From contig NZ_NOIU01000003.1 of the NCBI RefSeq assembly GCF_004136635.1, positions 124,001 through 188,000 on the forward strand: 64,000 nt of DNA, read 5' to 3'. Positions 46,376-55,935 of this stretch are shown here, piece by piece. Source of the stretch: Rothia halotolerans (GTDB taxonomy: Bacteria; Actinomycetota; Actinomycetes; Actinomycetales; Micrococcaceae). A program made the position numbers and the translations under genes. Each line of letters begins with the position of its first letter. Position 1 is the stretch's first letter. The notes under the pieces are model-generated. The model had not been told where the DNA came from and ran no database searches. It saw only the letters and a list, made by a program, of their open reading frames with translations.

Positions 46376-46422
46376 CGACGAAGGGGCGCCCACCGCATCA
46401 TGCGGTGGGCGCCCCTTCGTCG
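46376..46422. terminator. 22 bp bidirectional terminator hairpin
   Basis: A perfect 22 bp stem (46376-46397 with 46401-46422, loop TCA) lies between the convergent lpdA and MHS transporter genes. The A and T residues near the stem base (GAAGGGG/CCCCTTC) leave short T tracts on both strands. Confidence 0.75.
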
Positions 46423-46467
46423 TCCCCGAGGGGTGCGGCTCCAGCCTCCCGAGGGGAGCGGAGCCGG

Positions 46468-47871
46468 TCAGCCCTTCCGGGCGACGTCGTCCAGGTCCAG
46501 GTCGCGCGTCTCGTGCGAGACGAACAGCGCGATCATGGTGACGACCGCCGCGCCGGCGAGGTACCAGCCGACCGCCGCCACGCCGCCGGAGGCGTTGAGC
46601 CAGACCGCGACGTACGGGGTGATCGCCGCGCCCAGGATCGAGGCGACGTTGTAGGAGATCCCCGATCCGGTGTAGCGGACGTTGGTGGGGAACAGCTCGG
46701 GCAGGTAGGCCGACATCGAGCCGAAGGACAGGCCCATGACGGCCATGCCGATCGAGACGAAGAGGATGATCCCGAAGAGGTTGGCGTCCTCGCCGGTGCC
46801 GATCCGCTCAGGCGCCATGAACACGCCGAAGCTCAGGCCGAAGAGCAGGATCAGCACGTTGGTGAACAGCTGCTGGCGACGCCGGCCGAACCGGTCCGCC
46901 AGCCACCCCGAGACGGGCACGAAGGCGGCGAAGAACAGGATCGCGACCAGCTGGATCTCGAGGAACGTGTGGTAGGAGATGCCCAGCCCGCCGGACTCGA
47001 CCGCTCCGATGCCGAAGGACAGGATCCATGCAGTCATGAGGTAGAACAGCACGTAGCAGGAGAGCATGATCAGGGTGCCGAGGATCATCGGGCGCCAGGC
47101 CTTCTTGAAGGCCTCGGCCAGCGGGGCCTTGACCTTCTCGCCGCGCTCGACCGACTGCCGGAAGACCGGGGTCTCCTCGAGCCTGACCCGCACGTAGAGG
47201 CCCACCAGGACCATCAGGGCGGAGGCCAGGAAGGGCACGCGCCAGCCCCACACCATGAACGGGTGGTCGGTGGTCCCGGCGTCGGCCGTGGAGTCGAAGC
47301 TCATCCAGGTGGTCAGCAGCAGGACGAAGCCGTTGGCGAGGATGAAGCCGAATGGCGCGCCCAGCTGGGGCCACATCGCGGCCCGGGCCCGCTTGCCGGG
47401 CTCGGCGTACTCCGAGGCCAGCAGCGCCGCGCCGGACCACTCGCCGCCCAGCCCCATGCCCTGCGCGAAGCGCAGGATGGTGAGGATGGCCGGCGCCCAG
47501 AGGGCGATCTGGTGGTAGGTGGGTAGCAGGCCGATGAGGAACGTCGCGATGCCCATGGTCAGCAGGGCGCCCACCAGCGTCGCCTTGCGGCCGATCCGGT
47601 CGCCGAAGTGCCCGAAGACGATCGAGCCCAGCGGGCGGCCGAAGAAGGCGGCGGCGAAGGTCGCCATCGAGGCCAGCAGCCGGGTGGTGTCGTCGTTGCC
47701 CGTGAAGAACAGGGCGGGGAAGACCGCGACGGCGGCCGTCGCGTAGACGTAGAAGTCGTAGAACTCGATGGTGGTGCCCACCACCGAGGCCGTGATGATC
47801 CGATGCTTGGGGACCCGCTGGCGCGGGGCGGGGGTTCCGGGGCTTCCCCCGGCTTCCTGTGTGGCGGTCAC
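46468..47871 (-). CDS. MFS transporter, metabolite:H+ symporter (MHS/ProP-shikimate) type
   Basis: A 467-residue, 12-helix permease. SVVGTTIEFYDFYVYATAA in helix 1 and FGHFGDRIGRKATLVGALL between helices 2 and 3 are the family signatures, with RFAQGMGLGGEWSGAALLASEYA in helix 4. A large central loop and a second ADRFGRRRQQL motif complete the pattern. The MHS family moves organic acids and betaines with protons; the substrate here is open. It ends just after the bidirectional terminator, and its start lies in a 242-base gap with two more hairpins and a repeat. Confidence 0.9.
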   Translation of the reverse strand: MTATQEAGGSPGTPAPRQRVPKHRIITASVVGTTIEFYDFYVYATAAVAVFPALFFTGNDDTTRLLASMATFAAAFFGRPLGSIVFGHFGDRIGRKATLVGALLTMGIATFLIGLLPTYHQIALWAPAILTILRFAQGMGLGGEWSGAALLASEYAEPGKRARAAMWPQLGAPFGFILANGFVLLLTTWMSFDSTADAGTTDHPFMVWGWRVPFLASALMVLVGLYVRVRLEETPVFRQSVERGEKVKAPLAEAFKKAWRPMILGTLIMLSCYVLFYLMTAWILSFGIGAVESGGLGISYHTFLEIQLVAILFFAAFVPVSGWLADRFGRRRQQLFTNVLILLFGLSFGVFMAPERIGTGEDANLFGIILFVSIGMAVMGLSFGSMSAYLPELFPTNVRYTGSGISYNVASILGAAITPYVAVWLNASGGVAAVGWYLAGAAVVTMIALFVSHETRDLDLDDVARKG

Positions 47872-47894
47872 CTGTGCTCCTTAGCGCGATACCG

Positions 47895-47922
47895 AAAAAA
47901 GACCCGCTGCGCGCAGCGGGTC
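47895..47922 (-). terminator. Intrinsic terminator with T-run, minus strand
   Basis: GACCCGCTGCG/CGCAGCGGGTC (47901-47922) is a perfect palindrome; reading the minus strand it is followed directly by six T (47895-47900). It would stop transcripts running on from accA3 before the MHS transporter gene. Confidence 0.75.
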
Positions 47923-47990
47923 GATGAAAACGCCTTCAAGACTATGCTCACCTGTCACATAATGGACAAGCGGTCTCAGAATATGGTCAC

Positions 47991-48030
47991 GGCATCACGG
48001 CATCACGGCATCACGGCATCACGGCATCAC
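47991..48030. repeat. 5-copy octamer tandem repeat GGCATCAC
   Basis: Five perfect copies from 47991 to 48030, with decayed half-copies on each side. It lies in the gap between accA3 and the MHS transporter, flanked by two hairpins. Confidence 0.9.
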
Positions 48031-48059
48031 AGCATCGACGACACCGGAGGCCGGACACA

Positions 48060-48103
48060 CCGCGGGCGGTGCGGAAGCCTCCCGGCATCCGCACCGCCCG
48101 CGG
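48060..48103 (-). terminator. Terminator hairpin immediately after accA3
   Basis: A 16 bp perfect stem (48060-48075 with 48088-48103, 12-base loop) starts about 10 bases past the accA3 stop on the minus strand. It has no T-run. Confidence 0.6.
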
Positions 48104-48113
48104 GGAGATGGAG

Positions 48114-49928
48114 CTACTTGATGGTGGCGACGACGGCGCCCGCCGAGACCGTGTCCCCGGCCTTGGACTTCAGCCCGGTGACCTTGCCGGACTTGTGCGC
48201 GGTCAGGGGCTGCTCCATCTTCATGGCCTCCAGGACCACGATCAGGTCGCCCTCCTGGACCTTGGACCCGTCCTTGACCGCGATCTTCACGATCGTGCCC
48301 TGCATGGGCGAGGTCAGGTCGTCACCGCTGGCCTTGGCGGCCGAGGCCGAGCGGTTCTTGCGCGAGCTGCGGGACTTGGCCTGCTTGGCCGAGCCCTGGG
48401 CGGCCTCGCCCATCGGGGGCAGCACCACCTCGAGGCGCTTGCCGGCGACCTCGACCGTGACCCGGTGGCGCTCGTCGTCGGCCTCGTCGACCGAGCCGGG
48501 GACGCCGTCGTAGGGCTGGATGGCGTTCTCGAACTCCGTCTCGATCCAGCGGGTGTGGACCGAGAAGGGCTCGCCGTCCTCCGGGGCGAAGGCGGGGTCG
48601 GAGACGACCACCTCGTGGAAGCTCGCGGCCGTGGGCATGCCGGTGATGGTGAGCTCGGCCAGCGCACGCCGGGAGCGCTCGAGCGCCTGCTCGCGCGAGT
48701 TGCCGGAGACGATCAGCTTGGCCAGCATCGAGTCGAAGTTGCCGCCGATGACGTCGCCCTGGACGATGCCGGAGTCCCACCGGACGCCGGGCCCCGAGGG
48801 CACCGAGAGCGTCTCGACGGTGCCGGGGGAGGGCATGAAGTTCCGGCCCGGGTCCTCGCCGTTGATGCGGAACTCGAAGGAGTGCCCGCGCAGCTCGGGG
48901 TCGCCGTAGCCGAGCTCCTCGCCGCGCGCGACGCGGAACTGCTCGCGCACCAGGTCCAGCCCCGAGACCTCCTCGGAGACCGGGTGCTCGACCTGCAGGC
49001 GCGTGTTGACCTCCAGGAAGCTGATGGTGCCGTCCTGGCCCACCAGGAACTCGCAGGTGCCCGCGCCCTGGTACTGGGCCTCGGCGAGGATCGCCTTGGA
49101 GGAGTCGTAGAGGCTGCGCAGCTGCTCCTCGGACAGGAACGGCGCCGGCGCCTCCTCGACGAGCTTCTGGTTGCGCCGCTGCAGCGAGCAGTCGCGGGTG
49201 GAGACCACGACGACGTTGCCGTGCGCGTCCGCGATGCACTGCGTCTCGACGTGCCGGGGGGCGTCGAGGAAGCGCTCGATGAAGCACTCGCCGCGGCCGA
49301 AGGCGGCGGTGGCCTCGCGGACGGCGGAGTCGTAGAGCTCGGGGATCTCCTCACGGGTGCGGGCGACCTTGATGCCGCGCCCGCCGCCGCCGAAGGCGGC
49401 CTTGATCGCGACCGGCAGGCCGTGCTCGTCCGCGAAGTCCAGGACCTCCTGGGCATCGGAGACCGGGTCCTTGCTGCCGGGGACCAGGGGCGCGCCGACC
49501 TTCTCCGCGATGTGCCGGGCGGCGACCTTGTCGCCCAGCTCGGTGATGGCCTCGGGCGAGGGCCCGACCCAGGTGAGGCCGGCCTCGCTCACGGCGCGGG
49601 CGAACTCGGCGTTCTCGGAGAGGAAGCCGTAGCCGGGGTGCACGGCGTCGGCGCCGGAGCGGCGGGCGGCGTCGAGGATCTTCTCGATCACCAGGTAGGA
49701 CTCGGCGGCGGTCGAGCCTCCGAGGGCGAAGGCCTCGTCGGCGAGCTTGACGTGCAGAGCCTCGCGGTCGGGCTCGGCGTAGACGGCCACGGTGGCCAGC
49801 CCCTCGTCGCGGGCCGCGCGGATCACCCGCACCGCGATCTCGCCGCGGTTGGCGATCAGCACCTTGCTGACGGGGCCGCTGCGGTATCGCGACGCCTCGT
49901 TACTCTGCTCTGGCTCGGTATGGGTCAC
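48114..49928 (-). CDS. accA3: Acyl-CoA carboxylase alpha subunit (biotin carboxylase plus biotin carrier)
   Basis: Carboxylates biotin with ATP and bicarbonate for acetyl- or propionyl-CoA carboxylation. The 604-residue protein has a biotin carboxylase domain (residues about 20-465): [33 protein letters not shown], MNxxxQVEHPV-type region [20 protein letters not shown], and INGEDP. A lysine-rich linker leads to the biotin carrier at the C-terminus with the biotinyl lysine in [10 protein letters not shown]. The beta and epsilon subunits lie 4-6 kb upstream on the same strand and birA is nearby, so a complete enzyme is encoded locally. Confidence 0.95.
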   Translation of the reverse strand: MTHTEPEQSNEASRYRSGPVSKVLIANRGEIAVRVIRAARDEGLATVAVYAEPDREALHVKLADEAFALGGSTAAESYLVIEKILDAARRSGADAVHPGYGFLSENAEFARAVSEAGLTWVGPSPEAITELGDKVAARHIAEKVGAPLVPGSKDPVSDAQEVLDFADEHGLPVAIKAAFGGGGRGIKVARTREEIPELYDSAVREATAAFGRGECFIERFLDAPRHVETQCIADAHGNVVVVSTRDCSLQRRNQKLVEEAPAPFLSEEQLRSLYDSSKAILAEAQYQGAGTCEFLVGQDGTISFLEVNTRLQVEHPVSEEVSGLDLVREQFRVARGEELGYGDPELRGHSFEFRINGEDPGRNFMPSPGTVETLSVPSGPGVRWDSGIVQGDVIGGNFDSMLAKLIVSGNSREQALERSRRALAELTITGMPTAASFHEVVVSDPAFAPEDGEPFSVHTRWIETEFENAIQPYDGVPGSVDEADDERHRVTVEVAGKRLEVVLPPMGEAAQGSAKQAKSRSSRKNRSASAAKASGDDLTSPMQGTIVKIAVKDGSKVQEGDLIVVLEAMKMEQPLTAHKSGKVTGLKSKAGDTVSAGAVVATIK

Positions 49929-49983
49929 TTAGAAAACTCCTTATTATCCTCACGTGAGCTTAGTATCTCCGCCGCCGATTTGC

Positions 49984-50658
49984 CTAAGCCCGGGCGGTCC
50001 ACAGATCGGTGATCGCCAGACCCGCCCGGCCCAGCAGCTCGCGCAGCGCGTTCACGCTCAGGCCGAGCACCGTGTGGGACTCGCCGCGGATCCCCTCGAT
50101 GAACGCGGATCCGTAGCCCTCGATGGTGAAGGAGCCGGCCACCCACAGGGGCTCGCCGGTGGCCACGTAGACCTCGATCTCCTCCGGCGCCATGCGCGAG
50201 AAGGAGACCTCCGCGCTGCGGGAGGCACCGACGCCGTGCCCCGCCGCGGCCCCGGGGCGGCGGTCGACGAGCCAGTGCCCGGTGTGCAGGACGCCGGTGC
50301 GCCCGCTCATCGCGGTGATGCGCTCCACCGCGACCTCGGGCGTGAGCGGCTTGCCGTAGGCGAGGCCGTCGAGCTCGAAGACGGAGTCGCAGCCCAGGAC
50401 GAGGTGGCCCTCGGCCTGCGGCAGCGCGGCGACGGCCTCGGCCTTGGCGCGGGCCAGCTCGAGGGCGGTGGCGGAGGGGTCGAGGGGGCCACCCTCCCGC
50501 TCCTCGGCGGCGGCCAGCGCGGCGTCCTCGTCCACCCCGGAGACCAGCTGCCGGAAGGCGATGCCGGAGGAGCTCAGGATCGAGACCCGCGAGGGGGACT
50601 GGGAGGCGAGGATCAGCAGGGGCGAGGCCGGGGCCGGTGCGTCGGTGGGGGTGCTCAC
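49984..50658 (-). CDS. maf: Maf-family nucleotide pyrophosphatase
   Basis: Hydrolyses non-canonical NTPs and is linked to septum control. The 224-residue protein has LILASQSPSRVSIL at the start, HLVLGCDSVFELDGLAYGKP with the catalytic acid, MSGRTGVLHTGHWLV, and EGYGSAFIEGIRGESHTVLGL. It lies just upstream of accA3 on the same strand, a common actinobacterial neighbour pair; 55 bases separate them. Confidence 0.94.
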   Translation of the reverse strand: MSTPTDAPAPASPLLILASQSPSRVSILSSSGIAFRQLVSGVDEDAALAAAEEREGGPLDPSATALELARAKAEAVAALPQAEGHLVLGCDSVFELDGLAYGKPLTPEVAVERITAMSGRTGVLHTGHWLVDRRPGAAAGHGVGASRSAEVSFSRMAPEEIEVYVATGEPLWVAGSFTIEGYGSAFIEGIRGESHTVLGLSVNALRELLGRAGLAITDLWTARA

Positions 50659-50770
50659 GGGGACAGTCTAGGGGAGGGGCGGCCCGGCGGCGGCAGCGCG
50701 GGGCGGGATGTCCGCTCGGCGGACGACGTCGTGCCCGTGGGAAGAGGGCGGAGGGTCGTCGGCGGGAGAC

Positions 50771-50823
50771 GGGAACGGCCGCGGGCGGGGAGGCGCTCGT
50801 CCTCCCCGCCCGCGGCCGTTCCC
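50771..50823 (-). terminator. 23 bp terminator hairpin after dicarboxylate symporter gene
   Basis: A perfect 23 bp stem (50771-50793 with 50801-50823, 7-base loop) begins 17 bases past the symporter stop on the minus strand. It should insulate the maf-accA3 unit from the upstream gene. Confidence 0.65.
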
Positions 50824-50839
50824 ACGCGATGTCCCTCGG

Positions 50840-52381
50840 TCAGTCGCCGGTCCGGGACGCCGGGGCGCCCCGCTCGGCGGAGGTTGGGGCGCCGGCCGCG
50901 GCGCTCACCGCGTCCGTCCGCTCCCGGCCCTCGCCGCCGCCGTCGGCCGTGGTCCGCTCGGCGTCGCCGGGCTGCGCCGCGGCATACTCCTCGGCGGTCT
51001 GGTCCGACTCGAACCAGTCGGAGGAGCGCTTGCCGTTGTACAGGCCCTCGTCCAGGATCCCCTCCTGCTTGGAGATGATCGCGGGGATCAGCGCCTGCCC
51101 GGAGACGTTGAGCGCGGTGCGGCCCATGTCGATGATCGGGTCGATCGCCAGCAGCAGGCCGACGCCGTCCAGCGGCAGCCCCAGCGTCGAGAGCGTCAGG
51201 GTCAGCATCACGGTCGCGCCGGTGGTGCCGGCGGTGGCGGCCGAGCCCAGCACCGAGACCAGGACGATCAGCAGGTAGTGCGTGATCCCGAGGTCGACGC
51301 CGTAGAACTGGGCGACGAAGATCGCGGCCAGCGCCGGGTAGACCGCGGCGCAGCCGTCCATCTTGGTCGTGGCGCCGAAGGGCACGGCGAAGGAGGCGTA
51401 GGTCGGCGGGACGCCGAAGTTGCGCTCGGCGACCCGCTGGGTCACCGGCATCGTGCCCATCGAGGAGCGGGAGACGAAGCCGAGCTGGGCCGCGGGCCAC
51501 ACACCGGAGAAGAACTGCTTGACGGACAGGCCGTTGAGGCGGGCCAGGATCGGATAGACGACGAAGCCGACGATCGCCAGGCCCACGTAGAGCAGGATCA
51601 CGAACTTCGCGAGCGAGCCCATGGTGGTCCAGCCGTAGGTGTAGATCGCGCTGCCGATCAGGCCGAGGGTGCCCAGCGGAGCGAGGCGGATGATCCACCA
51701 CAGCACCTTCTGGATCACGGCCAGCGCGGAGCGGATGAAGCGCAGGAAGGGCTCGGCGGCCTCCCCGACCTTCAGGGCGGCGATGCCGATCGCACCGGAG
51801 ACCACCAGCACCTGGAGCACGTTGAAGCTGACGCTCGAGGTGAGGTCGCCGGACTCGGCGGCCTGGGTGGAGACCGAGAGGCCCAGGAAGTTCGCCGGGA
51901 CGATGCTGGTGATGAAGCCGAGCCAGGAGCCCTGCGAGCCCTCGTAGGCCTCCGGGGTGGTGAGGTCGGTGTTGGCGCCGGGCTGGAAGATGACCCCCAG
52001 GCCGATGCCGATGACCACGGCGATCAGCGCCGTGATGCCGAACCACAGCAGCGTCTTGCCGGCCAGGCGCGCCGCGTTGGTGACCTGGTTGAGGTTGGCG
52101 ATCGAGGCGATCACCGCGGTCACGATGAGGGGGACCACGGCGGCCTTGAGCAGCGAGACGTAGCTGTCGCCGATCGTGTCCAGGGTGACCATGAGCCAGT
52201 TGGGGCTCTCCTCGGCGTCCCCGCCCATGGCGGCGGCGATGAATCCGAGGACGACGCCGGCCACGAGGCCGACGATGATCTGGACGCCGAAGTTGGTCAT
52301 CCATGAGGGGAGGCGGTCGGAGAGCCTGGTCCGGGACTGCCCCGATGAGGGCGCGGAGGAGGTGCTCGAGTGAGAAGACAT
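50840..52381 (-). CDS. Dicarboxylate/amino acid:cation symporter (DAACS/GltP-DctA family)
   Basis: A 513-residue secondary transporter for C4-dicarboxylates or glutamate/aspartate. Eight helices and the two re-entrant hairpins are visible, with SRSSMGTMPVTQRVAERNFGVP (serine-rich HP1-like loop), the FGATTKMDGCAAVYPALAAIF motif of helix 7, and a TAGTTGATVMLTLTLSTLGLP stretch as HP2. The N-terminus is a Ser-rich cytoplasmic region, and the last 70 residues are a hydrophilic tail. Start ATG 52381 is chosen over in-frame upstream codons because it begins MSSHSSTS just before the hydrophilic tail. Confidence 0.9.
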   Translation of the reverse strand: MSSHSSTSSAPSSGQSRTRLSDRLPSWMTNFGVQIIVGLVAGVVLGFIAAAMGGDAEESPNWLMVTLDTIGDSYVSLLKAAVVPLIVTAVIASIANLNQVTNAARLAGKTLLWFGITALIAVVIGIGLGVIFQPGANTDLTTPEAYEGSQGSWLGFITSIVPANFLGLSVSTQAAESGDLTSSVSFNVLQVLVVSGAIGIAALKVGEAAEPFLRFIRSALAVIQKVLWWIIRLAPLGTLGLIGSAIYTYGWTTMGSLAKFVILLYVGLAIVGFVVYPILARLNGLSVKQFFSGVWPAAQLGFVSRSSMGTMPVTQRVAERNFGVPPTYASFAVPFGATTKMDGCAAVYPALAAIFVAQFYGVDLGITHYLLIVLVSVLGSAATAGTTGATVMLTLTLSTLGLPLDGVGLLLAIDPIIDMGRTALNVSGQALIPAIISKQEGILDEGLYNGKRSSDWFESDQTAEEYAAAQPGDAERTTADGGGEGRERTDAVSAAAGAPTSAERGAPASRTGD

Positions 52382-52476
52382 GTGCCCCAGCCTAGACCTT
52401 CTCCACATAACACATCTATTCTTCAAGTAGAAATGTTACGCGCCGGTGGGGGAATAAATCCTCGCTGTGAGGTGCA

Positions 52477-53550
52477 TCATCCGGGAGTCGCTCCCGAGTC
52501 TTCCGGTCCCTCGTCCGCGAAACGGATCCCGGCCCCGTGCCGCAGGCGGGTGGCCAGCCGGTTCACCTCGTGCGAGAGCTCGGTGACCCGCTCGTACTCG
52601 GCCCGCTGGGCGGCGTCGAGCCCTGCGTCGCGGCGGGCCTCCAACAGTCGCGCGAAGGAGCGGGCCTCGAAGGCCATCCAGCCGGCCAGACCCTCCTCGG
52701 CGGGCGCGAGCGCGGCGAACAGCTTGCCCCGCGCGGTGTCCTCCGCGCGGGTGATGGCCTGGACGCCGTCGCAGGAGACCTCGCCGTGCGCGTAGTGGAT
52801 GCGGGCGCCGGAGGGCTCGGCGTGGTCCTTCCCGGTCAGCACGGTGACGGTCCCCCACGGGTAGGTCAGCACCGCCGTCCCGTGGGCGTCGACGCCGGTG
52901 GGGGCCAGGTGCGGGACGTAGACGGCGTCCTCCGGCGTGCCCAGCCAGGCGAGCGCGGCGTAGAGGGCGTAGACGCCGAGGTCCACCAGCGCCCCGCCGC
53001 CGAAGGCGGGGGAGAAGATGTTCGGCTCCTCGCCCTCCAGGACCCGGTCCCAGCGGGAGGAGTACTGGGCGTAGGAGAGCGTCGCGGCCACGGGCCGCTC
53101 GCCTCGCGCGGCGCGGGCCGCGACGGCCTCGGCCACCGCAGCGAAGCCGGGCTCGTAGAGGTTCCGGGCCGCCTCCAGGACCAGCGCGCCCCGGCGGCGG
53201 GCGGCGTCGTGCACCGCCTCCCACTGGGCGGGGTCCAGGAAGGCGGGCTTCTCCACGATCACGTCCGCGCCCCGCTCGATCGCCTCGAGCGCGTCGCGGG
53301 CGTGCAGGCTGTTGGGGGAGGCGAGGTAGAGGACCTCGGCCCCCTCCTCGCACAGCTCCGCCGCGGAGCGGTGCACGCGCGCCTCGGAGGCGCCCAGTCC
53401 CCGGACCTCCTCCAGCGCGGCGAGGAAGCGCCGGCCGGAGTCCTCACTGCGGCTGGCGACCCCCGCCAGGCGGTACGCACCGCTCGCGGCGGCAGCCCGG
53501 GCGAAGGCCGAGCTGATCGCGCCGGTGCCGATGATCCCGAGCCGGAGCAT
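52477..53550 (-). CDS. Gfo/Idh/MocA-family NAD(P)-dependent oxidoreductase
   Basis: A 357-residue sugar or polyol dehydrogenase-like enzyme. The Rossmann fold LGIIGTGAISSAFARAAA is at the N-terminus. VLYLASPNSLHARDALEAIERGADVIVEKPAFLDPAQW is the strong family motif with the EKP lysine. The C-terminal domain has FGGGALVDLGVYALYAALAWLG (GxxxDxGxY), typical of the family. It follows accE on the same strand, 8 bases away, but nothing links it to carboxylase chemistry. The substrate is unknown. Confidence 0.9.
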   Translation of the reverse strand: MLRLGIIGTGAISSAFARAAAASGAYRLAGVASRSEDSGRRFLAALEEVRGLGASEARVHRSAAELCEEGAEVLYLASPNSLHARDALEAIERGADVIVEKPAFLDPAQWEAVHDAARRRGALVLEAARNLYEPGFAAVAEAVAARAARGERPVAATLSYAQYSSRWDRVLEGEEPNIFSPAFGGGALVDLGVYALYAALAWLGTPEDAVYVPHLAPTGVDAHGTAVLTYPWGTVTVLTGKDHAEPSGARIHYAHGEVSCDGVQAITRAEDTARGKLFAALAPAEEGLAGWMAFEARSFARLLEARRDAGLDAAQRAEYERVTELSHEVNRLATRLRHGAGIRFADEGPEDSGATPG

Positions 53551-53558
53551 CCGCGCGC

Positions 53559-53798
53559 CTACCGGGGCCGGGCCCGGCGCCAGGAGCCGGGACCGGGGCG
53601 CAGGCCAGCGCCGATCCGCTGGCGGCGGGCCAGCAGCCGGCCGGCCTCGCCGATCGGCCGGCCCTGCTGGTCGGATCCTCCGCGGCGGGAGAGCAGGGCG
53701 AGCGTCAGCGCCGCGAGGTCCTCCTCGCTCGGCTGCCCCCGCACCACGGAGAAGAGCGGCGCGTGCTCTTCCTTCGGCTGGTCGTCCTTCGATTCCAT
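53559..53798 (-). CDS. accE: Acyl-CoA carboxylase epsilon subunit AccE
   Basis: A 79-residue protein from ATG 53798 with GAGAC upstream. The middle has LFSVVRGQPSEEDLAALTLALLSRR, the conserved core of the actinobacterial epsilon subunit that stabilises the alpha-beta complex. The C-terminus is Arg-rich. It lies 20 bases downstream of accD5 on the same strand. The gene is short and easily missed; position and motif together make the call fairly secure. Confidence 0.85.
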   Translation of the reverse strand: MESKDDQPKEEHAPLFSVVRGQPSEEDLAALTLALLSRRGGSDQQGRPIGEAGRLLARRQRIGAGLRPGPGSWRRARPR

Positions 53799-53818
53799 GG
53801 CTGTCTCCTTCACCGGCC

Positions 53819-55450
53819 TCAGAGCGGGATGTTCCCGTGCTTCTTGGCGGGCATCGCGGCGCGCTTGTCGTGCAGCGCGCGCAGCGACTTGATGATGTTC
53901 ACGCGGGTCTCGGAGGGGGCGATGACCGAGTCGATGTACCCCAGCTCGGCCGCCTGGTACGGGTTGAGCAGCTCCTCCTCGTACTTCTGGATCAGCTCCG
54001 CGCGCTTGGCCTCCACGTCCTCGCCCGCCTCGGCGGCCGCCGCGAGCTCGCGGCGGTAGAGGATGTTGACCGCGCCCTGCGCGCCCATGACGCCGATCTG
54101 GGCCGTGGGCCAGGCGAGGTTGACGTCGGCGCCCAGCTTCTTGGACCCCATCACGATGTACGCCCCGCCGTAGGCCTTGCGCGTGATCACGGTGACCAGC
54201 GGGACGGTCGCCTCGGCGTAGGCGTAGATGAGCTTGGCCCCGCGCCGGATGATGCCGTTGAACTCCTGCTCGGTGCCGGGCAGGAAACCGGGCACGTCCA
54301 CGAAGGTCAGGATCGGGATGTTGAAGGCGTCGCAGTGCCGGACGAAGCGTGCCGCCTTCTCCGAGGCCGCGATGTCCAGGGTCCCGGCGAACTGCATCGG
54401 CTGGTTGGCGACCACGCCCACGGTGCGCCCCTCGACCCGGCCGTAGCCGACCATCACGTTGGGCGCGTAGAGCGGCTGCATCTCGAGGAAGTGCCCGTCG
54501 TCCACCACGGTCTCGATGACGGCGCGCATGTCGTAGGGCTGGTTCGCCGAGTCCGGGATCAGCGTGTCCAGGTCCAGGTCGTCCACGGACATCTGCGGGT
54601 CCTGGTCGTGGTCCAGGGTCAGCCCGTCCTGGAGGTTGTTGGAGGGCAGGAACTCCAGCAGCTCGCGCAGGAAGTCGAAGGCGTCCTCCTCGTCCTCCGC
54701 GAGGTAGTGGGAGGTGCCGGTGACCGAGTTGTGCGAGGCCGCCCCGCCGAGGGTCTCCATGTCCACGTCCTCGCCGGTGACGGTCTTGATGACGTCGGGC
54801 CCGGTGATGAACATGTGCGAGCTCTTGTCGACCATGATCACGTAGTCGGTCAGGGCCGGGGAGTAGGCGGCGCCGCCCGCGCACGGCCCCATGATCACGG
54901 AGATCTGGGGCACGACGCCGGAGGAGCGCACGTTCATCCGGAAGATGTCCGCGAACATCGCCAGCGATGCCACGCCCTCCTGGATGCGCGCCCCGCCGCC
55001 GTCGTTGATGCCGATGACCGGGCAGCCGTTGCGCAGCGCGAACTTCTGGACCTTGACGATCTTCTCGCCGTTGGCCTTGGACAGGGAGCCGCCGAAGACG
55101 GTGAAGTCCTGGGAGTAGATGCCCACCAGCCGCCCGTCCACGGTCCCGTAGCCGGAGACCAGGCCGTCGCCCAGCGGCTTCTTCTTCTCCATGCCGAAGG
55201 CCGTGGACTGGTGGACGGCCAACGCGTCGAACTCCACGAAGGAGCCCTCGTCGAGGAACATCTCGATCCGCTCACGGGCCGTGTTCTTCCCCCGCGAGTG
55301 TTGCCGGTCGACCGGCGCCTGCCCGGTGGGGAGCCAGGTGGACTCGCGGCGGGCGTAGAAGTCGGCGATCTTGCCGGCGGTGGTGGTCAGGTCCGGGCCC
55401 GACGCCTCCTGAGCGTCACCGGATGCTGTGCGGGAGAGTTCTTCGGTCAT
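53819..55450 (-). CDS. accD5: Acyl-CoA carboxylase beta subunit (propionyl/acetyl-CoA carboxyltransferase)
   Basis: Transfers carboxyl from biotin to acyl-CoA. The protein has 543 residues from ATG 55450, with GAGGAA just upstream. Two crotonase-like halves are seen: [38 protein letters not shown] and [21 protein letters not shown] in the first; [42 protein letters not shown] and [14 protein letters not shown] in the second. The glycines of the two oxyanion holes are present. The gene order accD5-accE matches mycobacteria and Streptomyces. Confidence 0.95.
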   Translation of the reverse strand: MTEELSRTASGDAQEASGPDLTTTAGKIADFYARRESTWLPTGQAPVDRQHSRGKNTARERIEMFLDEGSFVEFDALAVHQSTAFGMEKKKPLGDGLVSGYGTVDGRLVGIYSQDFTVFGGSLSKANGEKIVKVQKFALRNGCPVIGINDGGGARIQEGVASLAMFADIFRMNVRSSGVVPQISVIMGPCAGGAAYSPALTDYVIMVDKSSHMFITGPDVIKTVTGEDVDMETLGGAASHNSVTGTSHYLAEDEEDAFDFLRELLEFLPSNNLQDGLTLDHDQDPQMSVDDLDLDTLIPDSANQPYDMRAVIETVVDDGHFLEMQPLYAPNVMVGYGRVEGRTVGVVANQPMQFAGTLDIAASEKAARFVRHCDAFNIPILTFVDVPGFLPGTEQEFNGIIRRGAKLIYAYAEATVPLVTVITRKAYGGAYIVMGSKKLGADVNLAWPTAQIGVMGAQGAVNILYRRELAAAAEAGEDVEAKRAELIQKYEEELLNPYQAAELGYIDSVIAPSETRVNIIKSLRALHDKRAAMPAKKHGNIPL

Positions 55451-55518
55451 GACTTCCTCAGTGCGGGATGGCTCGGGATGCTGCGGCTCGGAGACGACGG
55501 TGTATCCGGGAACAGCGG

Positions 55519-55803
55519 CTAACCTACTGTACCCAGCACGGGATTCCAACTGCGGATCTCGACGCCGGTCACGGCCCCGCCGAGGACCATGGGGTCATCG
55601 TCGAGCAGGGCCCGGACCTCCTCGGGGGAGTCCGCCTCGAAGACCAGCAGCGCGCCCGGGGACCCCTCATCGGAGTAGGGTCCGGAGACCTTGAGGGCGC
55701 CGCGCTCCAGCAGCGCCCCCAGATAGGCTCGGTGCTCGGGCCGGTGCTTGGCCTGTTCCTCGGCGGGGCCGTAGGAATAGGTCACGGCGAAATGCTGGGG
55801 CAT
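55519..55803 (-). CDS. YciI-like protein
   Basis: A 94-residue ferredoxin-like fold protein with the family's [26 protein letters not shown], where the His/Asp pair of the putative active site lies, then [27 protein letters not shown]. Start ATG 55803. It sits upstream of accD5 and divergent from birA. The reaction is unknown; one family member, TftG, is a dehydrochlorinase. Confidence 0.87.
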   Translation of the reverse strand: MPQHFAVTYSYGPAEEQAKHRPEHRAYLGALLERGALKVSGPYSDEGSPGALLVFEADSPEEVRALLDDDPMVLGGAVTGVEIRSWNPVLGTVG

Positions 55804-55935
55804 GGTGGGGCCTCTTCTCCATCGTCGACGGTGCACCTCTAAACTAGCCCACGTGGGGCCCGCCGCGGCCGACGCCGCCGGCGACCCCGCCGCGCAGAGC
55901 GAGCCGCAGGGCCCCGGGACGACGGAAGGACGGGA

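Noticed and set aside
47991-48030. CRISPR array
   Set aside because: The units are 8 bp and directly abutting, with no spacers, no 24-40 bp repeats and no cas genes.
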